From an uncultured Acidobacteriaceae bacterium (GTDB lineage Bacteria; Acidobacteriota; Terriglobia; Terriglobales; Acidobacteriaceae), in assembly GCA_937879855.1 (NCBI GenBank), contig CALFMO010000007.1, positions 62,001 through 126,000 of the forward strand: 64,000 nucleotides of DNA, written 5' to 3'. Position 1 is the stretch's first letter; each line of letters opens with the position of its first letter. Shown here piece by piece: positions 33,860 to 42,594 of this stretch. A program made the translations under genes and the position numbers. A model generated the notes under the pieces. That model made no database searches and was not told the DNA's origin. It saw only the letters and a program-made list of their open reading frames with translations.

Positions 33860-35749
33860 ATGCTACGACGAAAAACTATCATCGTGTTGGTCATCACTCT
33901 CATGGTGACGGTGATGGTGACTGCATTTTCGGTCCTGTATATCTCGCAAATACTGCGCCTGCGAATCACCAATGCGAAGGACACGGCAACCAGCCTGACA
34001 CACCAGTTGGCGTACGCTGCGTCGAACGCCGTACCCGACTTTAGCAGCACCACGATTGATACGAACAACCCAGTTGCCGTGCGGCGCGCGCTGGCGGAAT
34101 ACGTGCAGACCGATGTCGCCCTTAATAACCTGCTCCAATCGGATCCTGGAGATTGGAGATTCATTTACGACGTGTCGATCGTGGACGTGAATGGCAGGGC
34201 GTTGCTCCATACCAACGCCAGCATGGTGGGCAAGGTCATTCCACGGCGTTCTGACTTCCAGCAGGTCGTAAATGCGCGCTTCCGCGAGCAGATGCGTCTG
34301 GTCTTCAGCCCGGCCGAGGTTTACGACGTAACTTATCCGCTTGAGTTGAACGGCGAGCCTTTCGGCACGATTCGGATTGGAGTGCAAACGGTTTTTCTGA
34401 AGAGCGAAGTGCAGACCCGGTTGATGCGATCGGCGTACATATCGGCCACGCTGATCCTGGTGTCATTGTTCCTGGCGGCGGGCATCTCAAACCTGGCGCT
34501 GGGTCCGCTGAAAAAAATCAGCCGCAATTTGGATAGTGTGAGCGCGGGAGATGCAGAGTCGCTCTACGGAGATGAATCGCGGCGCGACGAGTACGGGTTA
34601 GTCTCTTTGAAGATTGCCAATCTGGGGCGCCAGATTCGCGACAGCCGGGAGATTTTCTCAGCGCTCAAAGATAACGTGGATCAACTGATGTCCAAGCTGC
34701 AGGATGGCTTGATGCTTTTTGCGCGCGATTCGCGGGTAGTGCTGGTGAGCGCGCCGGTGGAAACTTTTCTTGGGCGTCCACGCGCGGAACTGCTGGGACG
34801 TACGGTTCATGAAATATTTGACCGCAATTCCCTGCTGGGATCGGCTCTGCTCGAGGCTTTTGAGCGCCGGCGTCCGATTTCACAGCGCGAGTTCGAGGCG
34901 GCTAGTGGGAAAGGGGTGCAGGTATCGCTTGATTTTGTTCAGGAAAGAAATTCGCAGATCGGGGCTCTGCTGATTATGCGCGACACGGAGTCGGTGCGGC
35001 GCATTGGAGACGAGATTGAGATGTCACGGCGGCTCTCTGCCAGCGGACGCCTGACGCGGGGCGTAGCCCACGAGGTGAAGAATCCGATCAACGCGATCGT
35101 GCTGCACTTGCAACTGCTGCGGAACAAACTGGCGCAGCAGGAACCGGATACGCGGCGTCACATGGATATTATCGACACGGAAATCCGCCGCCTGGATCGC
35201 GTGGTACAAACTCTTGTCGATTTCACCCGGCCGCGCGATCTGCACCTGGAAGAAATTGACTTGCGGCGCCTGATGGAAGACGTGGCGCAGCTAGCCGCAC
35301 CGGACGCTGAACAGCATGGCGTGACCATCGAGCGTCATATGCCGGCGCAGGCGCTACCCATTAAGGTTGATCTTGATCTGATGAAGCAGGCTCTGCTTAA
35401 CGTAGTCATTAACGGCGTGCAAGCTATGCCGCAGGGCGGGCTGCTCACCATCTCCGCGCGACGGGAAAACAATGCGGTGGTGGCGGAGATTCGCGATGAA
35501 GGCAGCGGAATTCCGCAAGACATGCACGACAAGATTTTTGAACTTTATTTCACGACCAAGAAAGATGGCAGTGGAATTGGATTGGCGCAGACTTATCAGA
35601 TTCTGCAATGGCACTATGGCTCGGTTGACTTCGAATCCGCCGAGGGGCGGGGAACTGTCTTCCGTTTCCATATTCCGGCGGGTGCTGCGACGGAGAGTGA
35701 CGCGCAGATTGCCGATGAAGAAATGCCCAAGGCAGAGATCGATCTGTGA
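33860..35749 (+). CDS. Transmembrane sensor histidine kinase
   Basis: 629 residues. TM1 is at about 7-29 and TM2 at about 190-212, enclosing a periplasmic Cache-like sensor (VSIVDVNGRALLHTN). A HAMP-type linker (ALGPLKKISRNLDSVSAGD) and a PAS domain follow. HisKA has GVAHEVKNPINAI (phospho-His), and the ATPase domain has LNVVINGVQAM, DEGSGIP and GSGIGLAQTY. It partners the NtrC regulator upstream. The extracellular ligand is unknown. Confidence 0.92.
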   Translation: MLRRKTIIVLVITLMVTVMVTAFSVLYISQILRLRITNAKDTATSLTHQLAYAASNAVPDFSSTTIDTNNPVAVRRALAEYVQTDVALNNLLQSDPGDWRFIYDVSIVDVNGRALLHTNASMVGKVIPRRSDFQQVVNARFREQMRLVFSPAEVYDVTYPLELNGEPFGTIRIGVQTVFLKSEVQTRLMRSAYISATLILVSLFLAAGISNLALGPLKKISRNLDSVSAGDAESLYGDESRRDEYGLVSLKIANLGRQIRDSREIFSALKDNVDQLMSKLQDGLMLFARDSRVVLVSAPVETFLGRPRAELLGRTVHEIFDRNSLLGSALLEAFERRRPISQREFEAASGKGVQVSLDFVQERNSQIGALLIMRDTESVRRIGDEIEMSRRLSASGRLTRGVAHEVKNPINAIVLHLQLLRNKLAQQEPDTRRHMDIIDTEIRRLDRVVQTLVDFTRPRDLHLEEIDLRRLMEDVAQLAAPDAEQHGVTIERHMPAQALPIKVDLDLMKQALLNVVINGVQAMPQGGLLTISARRENNAVVAEIRDEGSGIPQDMHDKIFELYFTTKKDGSGIGLAQTYQILQWHYGSVDFESAEGRGTVFRFHIPAGAATESDAQIADEEMPKAEIDL

Positions 35750-35857
35750 AATGTACGGATTCTGACCGTGTTGCCACAACGTAATATCTATCGCCGCAGG
35801 TCGCGCTCTAGAATGTAAAATCGTGTTTGCGTCGAATCGGTGATGTGAGACCCGGGT

Positions 35858-36538
35858 ATGACTCTGGCTGCAATTCTTCTGGTTAGCGTTCTCGGCACGG
35901 CTTTGCCGCGGATTACATCGAGCTATCGGAGCGCGGCGACTGCGAGCCAAGCCTCCAATACTGCGGAGACGCAGGAAGCGCCACCGCAGACTCCGAACAC
36001 GTCGCAGGCACCTTCCGCCGCGCCCCCAGCCAAGGCGCCCTCCGGACCGAAGGCTCAGACGGCTCCAAAGCACAAGAAGAAGGCGGTTCCAACCAACTCC
36101 AACTGCATTCCCGTGGCCGGGGGCCAAGGCGCAACCGGTTCTACCTCGCCGAATCCAGCGCCGACGGACCCGGCGGCGGCCGGGAATACTTCGACTCCCG
36201 CAACGGCAAGTGCTCCGACAAAGTGTCCTCCATCGAAGGTGATTGTGAAGCAAGGTGGAACTGCCGAGCCGAGCATTCAGTTGGCCGGGGGCGCTGGGAG
36301 CAAGCAGACGTCTCAGGACGCGGACACCGCCAAGCAAATGCTGGGAACGACGGAGGCGAACCTGAAGCAGATTGCCGGAAAACAACTCAGCTCGGCCCAG
36401 CAGGACATGGTCACCCAGATCCGGCAGTTTATGGCGCAATCAAAGGCAGCGGCCGGGGACGGCGACCTCGATCGTGCGCGCACATTGGCGTGGAAAGCTC
36501 AGGTGCTGTCGCAGGAATTGGTCAAGCCTTCGCAATAA
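35858..36538 (+). CDS. Exported Ala/Pro/Ser-rich protein of unknown function
   Basis: 226 residues. A short hydrophobic N-terminus (MTLAAILLVSVLGTALP) could be a signal or anchor. The middle is low-complexity Ala/Pro/Thr/Ser with a basic patch (KHKKKAVP) and two separated cysteines. The C-terminal 80 residues are helical (DADTAKQMLGTTEANLKQIA ... IRQFMAQSKAAAGDGDLDRA). No family is recognised. It follows the kinase gene by about 110 bp on the same strand. Confidence 0.6.
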   Translation: MTLAAILLVSVLGTALPRITSSYRSAATASQASNTAETQEAPPQTPNTSQAPSAAPPAKAPSGPKAQTAPKHKKKAVPTNSNCIPVAGGQGATGSTSPNPAPTDPAAAGNTSTPATASAPTKCPPSKVIVKQGGTAEPSIQLAGGAGSKQTSQDADTAKQMLGTTEANLKQIAGKQLSSAQQDMVTQIRQFMAQSKAAAGDGDLDRARTLAWKAQVLSQELVKPSQ

Positions 36539-36575
36539 TCGAGATCAAACCGTTCACCACAGAGGGACGTGACGA

Positions 36576-37730
36576 TTACTTTCCTTTGGCCCTCGCGGTG
36601 TTTACTTTTGTCAGCAAATCCTGCGACATCGCCTGCAACGGGCCCTGAATTTTCGCGGCTTCGGTGAGCACTTCGCGGGCCTCGGTCAGCTTGTTCAATT
36701 TGCCGTAGGCAAATCCGAGACCGTAGAGAGCGCGGGCATACTGCTGTTCATCCTGCCCTTTGAGCAAGGCCGCTGCGGCTCTGAGTTCGGGAATGGCGCC
36801 AGCGGTTTTCTCCTGCTTCAGATATGCCCAGCCGATAGTATTGTGCGCTACCCCTCCAGAAATCTTCCGCGACTTATCGGCGTCAGGGGCGTCCGGTTTT
36901 GCAACTTCGATGACTTTTTCCGAATAGGTGATTGCTTTGGCTGAACTGCCCGGCTTGTTATCGTCTCCGTAAAAATTGGCCAGGAGCAGCAGCGCCGCGA
37001 GTGAGTTTGGATTGGAGGCAAGAACTTTTTCTCCGAAAGAAACCAGGCGCGCTTTGTCATTCAACTGGTCGGGACCCAGGGTGTACATGGCATAGTTAGA
37101 AACCGGCTCTTGAAACTTCGAGTCGGGAAATGCCACCGTGAATTTCTCGATGTCGGCCATCCGGCTCTTGGGATCGGTTTCGCTGGTGATCACGTTGTAG
37201 CCGGAGGTTTCCAGGAAATCGCAGTTGTTCTGTGAGGACTCCTTTTGTTCGGCCACCATCCGCGTGTAGTCGTCGTCGCTCATGCCCTCAGGCTTGGGCT
37301 GCTTGGCAATGGAATGGCAAACTTCGCCACCCTTCGCAGCGTAATCCATGACCTTGGAATTGTTCTTGGCCTGCTGGGCCATGCTCGTCTGTGAGACCAG
37401 AATGTCGAGGTTGCGGGGGGATCCCACCAGAGCCTTGTCGCCGTAGTCGAGCGCCTTTGGCAGGTCGCCCGAGGCCTGGTAGGCCTGCGCGAGTTGCCAG
37501 TTACCGTAGGCCACGGCTGAGGGGTTCGAGGAAAACTTCTGTACGAAATCCTGGTACATGGTGAGTTTTTTTTGCTGGTCTTGCTCTGCGGTAATAGCTT
37601 GCAGCGCGCGGTCCTCATCCGTGCCGGCAGCAAGCGTAATGCGGTCGATCTGAGCGAACGTCTGAGGAATAGAAACCGTGACAGAAAGAAAGAAGACGAA
37701 CAGGATCAGCTTACCGCTGCAGCGCTTCAT
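36576..37730 (-). CDS. Exported TPR protein
   Basis: 384 residues. A Sec signal (LILFVFFLSVTVSIPQTFAQ) is followed by tandem TPR-like helices (LAQAYQASGDLPKALDYGDKAL; NTIGWAYLKQEKTAGAIPEL; ALYGLGFAYGKLNKLTEARE). It probably acts in the periplasm as a scaffold; the partner is unknown. GGAGG lies five bases before the ATG at 37730. The open frame to 37823 adds residues before the signal and was rejected. Confidence 0.82.
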   Translation of the reverse strand: MKRCSGKLILFVFFLSVTVSIPQTFAQIDRITLAAGTDEDRALQAITAEQDQQKKLTMYQDFVQKFSSNPSAVAYGNWQLAQAYQASGDLPKALDYGDKALVGSPRNLDILVSQTSMAQQAKNNSKVMDYAAKGGEVCHSIAKQPKPEGMSDDDYTRMVAEQKESSQNNCDFLETSGYNVITSETDPKSRMADIEKFTVAFPDSKFQEPVSNYAMYTLGPDQLNDKARLVSFGEKVLASNPNSLAALLLLANFYGDDNKPGSSAKAITYSEKVIEVAKPDAPDADKSRKISGGVAHNTIGWAYLKQEKTAGAIPELRAAAALLKGQDEQQYARALYGLGFAYGKLNKLTEAREVLTEAAKIQGPLQAMSQDLLTKVNTARAKGK

Positions 37731-37900
37731 AGCCGCCTCCGGTATGGCCAGGAAATTGGGGCTCAAATTTCGACAAGGCGAATCGTAGCGCCGAACGCCG
37801 TCGCACGCAAGGGCTGAGATCACGTTGCTCTATCTGTTGTACGGGCTCCGTGCCTCCGTGGTGAATTCCAGAGGTTCGCAACTTCGGCTAAAGTAGAAAG

Positions 37901-39157
37901 ATGCGTTCCATCCTGATGAACCAGCGGCCGCTGCGTTTCGTGTTTGTGGCCAACTTGATTTCGATGCTGGGCAGCGGGATGAACTCGGCCGCGGTGGCCT
38001 GGTACATTCTGCAGGCGACGCATTCTGAGCAGGCTCTGGGAACGCTCGCAGTTGTGCAGACGATTCCCGCCATGCTGATGCTTCCTTTCACCGGCGTGAT
38101 TATTGACCGGGAAGACCGACGGCGCCTGGTGATGTGGCTCGACGCTGTGCGCGCGATCATCATCGTGACCGTGGCCATTCTGGCCTTTCGGCATCGGGTG
38201 CAGGTCTGGCAGCTCTATTTGATGAACACGCTGGTGGCCGCCGGGTTCTGGATGTTCTGGCCAACCATCACGGCGCTCATCCAGGAACTCACACCGGAGG
38301 ACCGGTTCGTACACTCGAACACGTTCTTGCTGGCAGGCGTGCAGGGCGGATGGTTGATCGCCGGCTCGATCGTGGGCTTCATGTACAACCATGTCGGCCT
38401 GGGCGGCGTTTTACTGATCGACGTTTCAACATACGTGGTCTCATTTCTGTGCTACTTCGCGGTGCGCAGAGGACGCCATGTAGTCATGCGGCCGGAGGAG
38501 TTGCGGGCCGACATAGTGGCGGCCGAGGGCCAGTTGCAGCGCTTCTGGCGCGAGATGCGCGAGGGATTGCACTTTCTGCGAGACCACCGCGCGGCCGTGA
38601 TGTTGGGAATCAGTTGGGCTCTATTTCTGGGGGCGATGTCGACGGGCGGAGTGGTCACACCATCGCTAAGCGAGCGCGTATTTCATGCCGGACCGGTGGG
38701 GTACGGCTGGTTGAGCGCGGGATGGGGCACCGGGGCTTTCATCAGCGCGTTGTACGCTCCGCAGGTGATTGCATACCTCGGTGGGCGACGCGCGGTTTCC
38801 TTCTCGATGGCATTGATCTCAGTGGCAATCATGTGCGCACCGGTTGCCGGATTCCTGGTGCTGGCTATCATGGCGTACTTCGTAATGGGCTCGGGACGGG
38901 GAGTGGGCGGCGTCGCAATGAATACGAGCCTGATGGAGATGGTGCCGAAGCATTTAATGGGACGCGTGCAGAACACATATTATTTTGCGGGAACATTCCT
39001 CCAGATCGTGCTCGCCCTAAGCGTGGGTGCGATGGCTCACCGGGTAAGTTTGGTCGGCGGGTTCGCGATCCTGTCATGTGTGTATGGCTTGTCGTTCGTG
39101 GCGGCGAGCTGGCCGATTCGAGCTGTCGCAGTCGCGGAAGAAGTCTCGGCGGATTAG
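37901..39157 (+). CDS. MFS transporter
   Basis: 418 residues with about twelve hydrophobic helices. It is of the MFS_3/EntS-like group (LRFVFVANLISMLGSGMNSAAVAWYI at the N-terminus, and DREDRRRLVMWLDAVRA in the first cytoplasmic loop). Members export siderophores, drugs or other small molecules. The substrate cannot be read from the sequence. Confidence 0.88.
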   Translation: MRSILMNQRPLRFVFVANLISMLGSGMNSAAVAWYILQATHSEQALGTLAVVQTIPAMLMLPFTGVIIDREDRRRLVMWLDAVRAIIIVTVAILAFRHRVQVWQLYLMNTLVAAGFWMFWPTITALIQELTPEDRFVHSNTFLLAGVQGGWLIAGSIVGFMYNHVGLGGVLLIDVSTYVVSFLCYFAVRRGRHVVMRPEELRADIVAAEGQLQRFWREMREGLHFLRDHRAAVMLGISWALFLGAMSTGGVVTPSLSERVFHAGPVGYGWLSAGWGTGAFISALYAPQVIAYLGGRRAVSFSMALISVAIMCAPVAGFLVLAIMAYFVMGSGRGVGGVAMNTSLMEMVPKHLMGRVQNTYYFAGTFLQIVLALSVGAMAHRVSLVGGFAILSCVYGLSFVAASWPIRAVAVAEEVSAD

Positions 39158-39163
39158 AAAAGC

Positions 39164-39246
39164 TCACCACGGAGACACAGAGACACGGAGAGCGAATTTC
39201 TTATGCTCGTTTTTCTTAATTCTCCGTGTCTCCGTGCCTCCGTGGT
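39164..39246. repeat. CCACGGAGACACAGAG inverted low-complexity element
   Basis: The left arm TCACCACGGAGACACAGAG (39164 on) is mirrored by CTCCGTGCCTCCGTGGT at the right end, with an AT-rich centre. It has the same plan as 12661 and 13669, and partial copies occur at about 36556 and 37846. It lies between the MFS gene and fabI. Confidence 0.7.
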
Positions 39247-39293
39247 AAATCTCATTTCCGTCCTGATATGCTTTCTGATTCCAAGGAGCACAC

Positions 39294-40064
39294 ATGTTCT
39301 CTGATTTGCAGGGGCGAAATGGCGTAGTGTTTGGAGTCGCGAACAAGCGCTCTATCGCGTGGTCGATCGCGCAGGGATTGCACGCCGCCGGAATGAAGCT
39401 GGCCATCACCTACCAGAACGAGCGACTGGAGCAGGAAGCGAAGGACCTCATTCTATCCCTGCCAGGAGCCGAGGCATTTATGTGCGACGTTTCGAAAGAC
39501 GAGGAGATCGCGCGCCTCTTCGCCACGCTGAAAGAACGGCAGGGCAAGCTGCACACCCTGGTGCACTCCGTGGCCTACGCTCCGGCGGAGGAACTGAAGG
39601 GCGACTTCGTCAATACGAGCCGCGAAGGCTTTCGGGTTGCAATGGACGTGAGCGTGTATTCGTTGGTCGCGGTCGCGCGGGCTGCCGCTCCGCTGATGGA
39701 AGACGGGGGCTCGATCATGACGATGACATATTATGCGTCTCAGAAAGTTGTGCCACGCTACAACGTGATGGCGCTGGCCAAGGCGGGACTCGAATGCTCG
39801 GTGCGTTATTTGGCTTACGAATTGGGGAAGAAAAAGATTCGGGTGAACGCCATTTCTGCGGGACCGATCAAGACACTGGCCGCGCGTGGCATCTCCGGCT
39901 TAGGGGACATGCTGAAATCCCACGCCGAGCGCGCGCCACTGGGACGCAATGTCGAAGTCGGCGAAGTCGGCAGCACAGGGGTCTTTCTCGCGTCCGACGC
40001 CAGCAGCGGGATCACGGGTGAAGTCATCTACGTGGATTGCGGGTATAACATCATGGGATTTTGA
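39294..40064 (+). CDS. fabI: Enoyl-[acyl-carrier-protein] reductase (NADH)
   Basis: 256 residues, full length. The N-terminus GRNGVVFGVANKRSIAWSIA is the FabI variant of the Rossmann glycine motif. The active site shows YNVMALAKAGLE (Tyr-x6-Lys). It reduces trans-2-enoyl-ACP in the last step of each fatty-acid elongation cycle. It is a single gene with no fab neighbours; accB/accC lie 9-11 kb away. Confidence 0.94.
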   Translation: MFSDLQGRNGVVFGVANKRSIAWSIAQGLHAAGMKLAITYQNERLEQEAKDLILSLPGAEAFMCDVSKDEEIARLFATLKERQGKLHTLVHSVAYAPAEELKGDFVNTSREGFRVAMDVSVYSLVAVARAAAPLMEDGGSIMTMTYYASQKVVPRYNVMALAKAGLECSVRYLAYELGKKKIRVNAISAGPIKTLAARGISGLGDMLKSHAERAPLGRNVEVGEVGSTGVFLASDASSGITGEVIYVDCGYNIMGF

Positions 40065-40236
40065 ATGCTGTTTTCAATTTCTGCTCAGTTATGGAAAATA
40101 GAAGAGTGCGACGACGGCGGGTAGTTTTCGTGTTCTTTTCTGCCTCGATCCTGTTCTCGATGGTGCGCGAGTGGGGAGCTCCGGTTGTGTGCGCACGGGC
40201 GCCATTCATCTCTTCTGTCGCGACACAACCTAAACG

Positions 40237-40689
40237 TTAACTTGTGATTTTGATTCGGCGGCTGTTTTCGCTCTCGCGGTCCAGCGCAATCTCTAGGTCC
40301 CGCTCTTTCACCAGCCGGGGGAACTTTTCTCCCCACTCGATCAGCAGAATGCTATTGTCGGAACGCAGATCATCGAGGGCGAGGGTGTCCAGTTCGCGCG
40401 GCGTGTCGATACGGTAAAGGTCGATGTGGTAGAGGTTGGCGCGCGGCCCGCGATACTCGTGCACCAGCGTGAAGGTGGGGCTGGTGACGTCTTCCTCAGC
40501 CGCGGCCTCGAAAGCGGCGGCGATTCCCTTCACCAGCGTGGTCTTGCCGGCGCCCAGATCACCGCGCAGCAGCACTAACTTCGGAGGGACTAGCAATTCT
40601 TTCAGCTTGCGACCGAAGGCGATGGTTTCTTCCGCGGAGTGTGTGGTGATTTCGCGCAAAATTTCCTTCGGCTTGGTCTCGGGGTTCAC
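40237..40689 (-). CDS. tsaE: tRNA threonylcarbamoyladenosine biosynthesis ATPase TsaE
   Basis: 150 residues, the normal length. Walker A GDLGAGKTTLVKG, then SPTFTLVHEYRG, LYHIDLYR and LLIEWGEKFP, all family hallmarks. It works with TsaB/TsaD in making t6A37 of tRNA. The open frame extends to 40833, but that part translates a copy of the dispersed repeat (CATCCCGAGC... from 40797), so the GTG at 40689 is the likely start. Confidence 0.9.
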   Translation of the reverse strand: MNPETKPKEILREITTHSAEETIAFGRKLKELLVPPKLVLLRGDLGAGKTTLVKGIAAAFEAAAEEDVTSPTFTLVHEYRGPRANLYHIDLYRIDTPRELDTLALDDLRSDNSILLIEWGEKFPRLVKERDLEIALDRESENSRRIKITS

Positions 40690-40736
40690 TTGAGCAGTAT
40701 AACGGGATCCCAGGCTTGCTTCTGCGGCGGCAAACA

Positions 40737-40862
40737 CAAGGTCCCTCGACTGCGTTTCGTCCTCCGCAAAACGGAGGACGAAACTTTGCTCGGGATGACA
40801 GAGGAGAGAGATGACGGAGTTGCTTAATAACAATCAGGACGGCCGAGGCGGCTGTCCCTACG
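40737..40862. repeat. Dispersed repeats upstream of tsaE
   Basis: The first part carries a GCTCGGGATGACAG copy of the CTCAGGATGACA element and an internal hairpin CGTCCTCCG CAAAA CGGAGGACG. The second (40837-40862) is the palindrome GGACGGCC...GGCTGTCC ending CCTACG, a near copy of 2626-2650. Confidence 0.65.
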
Positions 40863-40866
40863 TGGA

Positions 40867-41253
40867 TCAATGGGTGGAAAAAGCGCTGGACCGCATGCCC
40901 AGCTGATTGCGATCGACAACGTGGTCGAGCGAGGTGCGCAAGCGGCGATGGTCTTCGTCTTCGAGCGCGACGAATCGAAACGGCTGCAGTACGCTATCGG
41001 CCATTTGCCGCATCGTAGGCAGAACCTCGGCCATGCCGTGCACTGGACCGGCCTGCGTCTGAAAGGCAACTTCGACGAAGTCGCCGCGTCCCAGCGAATG
41101 CGCTAGGCGAAGCAAGCCGCCAGTTACGGAAATGGTTTGGAGTTTAGCTTTAGTGCGTCGGCCGTCTTCAAGTCGGATCGCAGCCAGGACCGAATCGCCA
41201 AGCTGGACCCGGGCCGCGCGCCGCGAAGGGTGCGGTTGGGGGAAGTGGGTCAT
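40867..41253 (-). CDS. PilZ-domain protein
   Basis: 128 residues. SRRAARVQLG resembles the RxxxR half of the PilZ c-di-GMP motif, and TISVTGGLL is close to (D/N)xSxxG with Thr in the first position. PilZ proteins relay c-di-GMP to motility or exopolysaccharide systems. The ATG at 41253 begins MTHFPQPHPSRRAARV; the frame runs on to 41412 without family support. The start codon lies within a small inverted repeat (41249-41264). Confidence 0.65.
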   Translation of the reverse strand: MTHFPQPHPSRRAARVQLGDSVLAAIRLEDGRRTKAKLQTISVTGGLLRLAHSLGRGDFVEVAFQTQAGPVHGMAEVLPTMRQMADSVLQPFRFVALEDEDHRRLRTSLDHVVDRNQLGMRSSAFSTH

Positions 41254-41482
41254 AACTCTATGACTATGGCATTGGCTGGTATCGAGTAACAGATTACTGA
41301 AGCCCCTCGTCCGGATTCCGCTCGGGAAGCGGCAAGTGGCCGCATCAAAGCCATGCTCTACGAAGTACTTAGCTGCGTTAACTAGTTGATTAATGTCCGA
41401 GAGGACGAGCATGCAGTCAGCAGATTTCCATTTCTATACCGGCTGACGGATTTACTATGTCTGACTGAATCGTGGAGGAATC

Positions 41483-42589
41483 ATGTTCCGAATTGTATCT
41501 TTCGCACTCGTTTCGCTGTCGTTCGTTGGGCACGCGTTTTCGGCTATGCCAACTCCTCCGCCGCTGCGCGTGGGCATTGTTGGACTGGTGCATGGACACG
41601 TACACGGATTCCTCGACCAGTCGCGGCACAGTACTGAGATTGAGATCGTGGGAGTCGCCGAGCCCGATGCGCATCTGCTGTCACAGGCGGGGACGCGCTA
41701 TGGTTTTGACCGAGCGATCTTGTTCGCGGACCTGGAAGAGATGCTGCAGAAAGCTCATCCCCAGGCGGTTCTCGTCTACACCAATACTTACGATCACCGG
41801 CACGTGGTGGAGATTTGCGCGCGGCACGGCGTGCACGTGGTGATGGAGAAGCCGCTGGCGGTTAGTTTGGACGACGCGCGAGCCATGGAGCAGGCTGCGC
41901 ACGCCGGCAAGATTCATGTACTGGTGAACTACGAGACTTCGTGGTACCGCAGCAATCACGCCGCCTATCACCTGGTGCGTGACGGGGCGCTGGGCAATGT
42001 GCGCAAAGTGGTGGTACACGACGGCCACAATGGCCCGAAGGAAATTGGGGTCGAGCCGGAATTTCTGGCATGGCTTACCGATCCGAAACTGAATGGCGGC
42101 GGCGCTCTGTTCGATTTCGGATGCTACGGCGCAGACCTGATGACGTGGCTGATGGAGGGCCAACGACCGCAAACCGTGACCGCCGTCACGCAGCAACTCA
42201 AGCCGGAAATTTATTCGCACGTGGATGACGAGGCGACGGTCATTCTGACGTATCCGAAGGCACAGGCGATCATCCAAGCTTCGTGGAATTGGCCCTTCGA
42301 CCGCAAAGACATGGAAGTGTACGGTTCGAAGGGATATGCGATCACGGTGAAAAGAGATGACGTTCGCGTACGGAAGTCGGGAGAGAATGCCGAACAACAA
42401 ATGGCGGCCAAGCCCGTGCCGCCCCCTTACGACAACGAACTTTCGTATGTGCGGGCCGTCATCGCCGATGGAGTGACACCAGACTCGCTGTCATCGCTCG
42501 AAACCAATGTCACGGTGACAGAGATTCTTGACGCCGCGCGGCGTTCGGCAGCGGAGGGAAAAACGATCCGGCTACCGGCTTCGAAGTAG
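41483..42589 (+). CDS. Exported Gfo/Idh/MocA-family oxidoreductase
   Basis: 368 residues. A Sec-type signal peptide (MFRIVSFALVSLSFVGHAFS) precedes a Gfo/Idh/MocA fold: the Rossmann strand RVGIVGLVHGHVHGF, the conserved EKPLAVS and the substrate-domain GGGALFDFGCYGADL. The glycine motif is not canonical (G-L-V-H-G-H). These enzymes use NAD(P) to oxidise sugars or act as glycosidases. A signal peptide with a nucleotide fold raises the question of where it acts. The substrate is unknown. Confidence 0.83.
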   Translation: MFRIVSFALVSLSFVGHAFSAMPTPPPLRVGIVGLVHGHVHGFLDQSRHSTEIEIVGVAEPDAHLLSQAGTRYGFDRAILFADLEEMLQKAHPQAVLVYTNTYDHRHVVEICARHGVHVVMEKPLAVSLDDARAMEQAAHAGKIHVLVNYETSWYRSNHAAYHLVRDGALGNVRKVVVHDGHNGPKEIGVEPEFLAWLTDPKLNGGGALFDFGCYGADLMTWLMEGQRPQTVTAVTQQLKPEIYSHVDDEATVILTYPKAQAIIQASWNWPFDRKDMEVYGSKGYAITVKRDDVRVRKSGENAEQQMAAKPVPPPYDNELSYVRAVIADGVTPDSLSSLETNVTVTEILDAARRSAAEGKTIRLPASK

Positions 42590-42594
42590 CCCGA

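Noticed and set aside
40091..40240. 49-codon frame with Arg-rich N-terminus and one hydrophobic stretch after fabI
   Set aside because: No ribosome site and the end overlaps tsaE; could be a small membrane protein, but nothing supports it beyond the open frame.
40690..40833. N-terminal extension of TsaE
   Set aside because: It translates a dispersed repeat copy and is not part of the TsaE fold.
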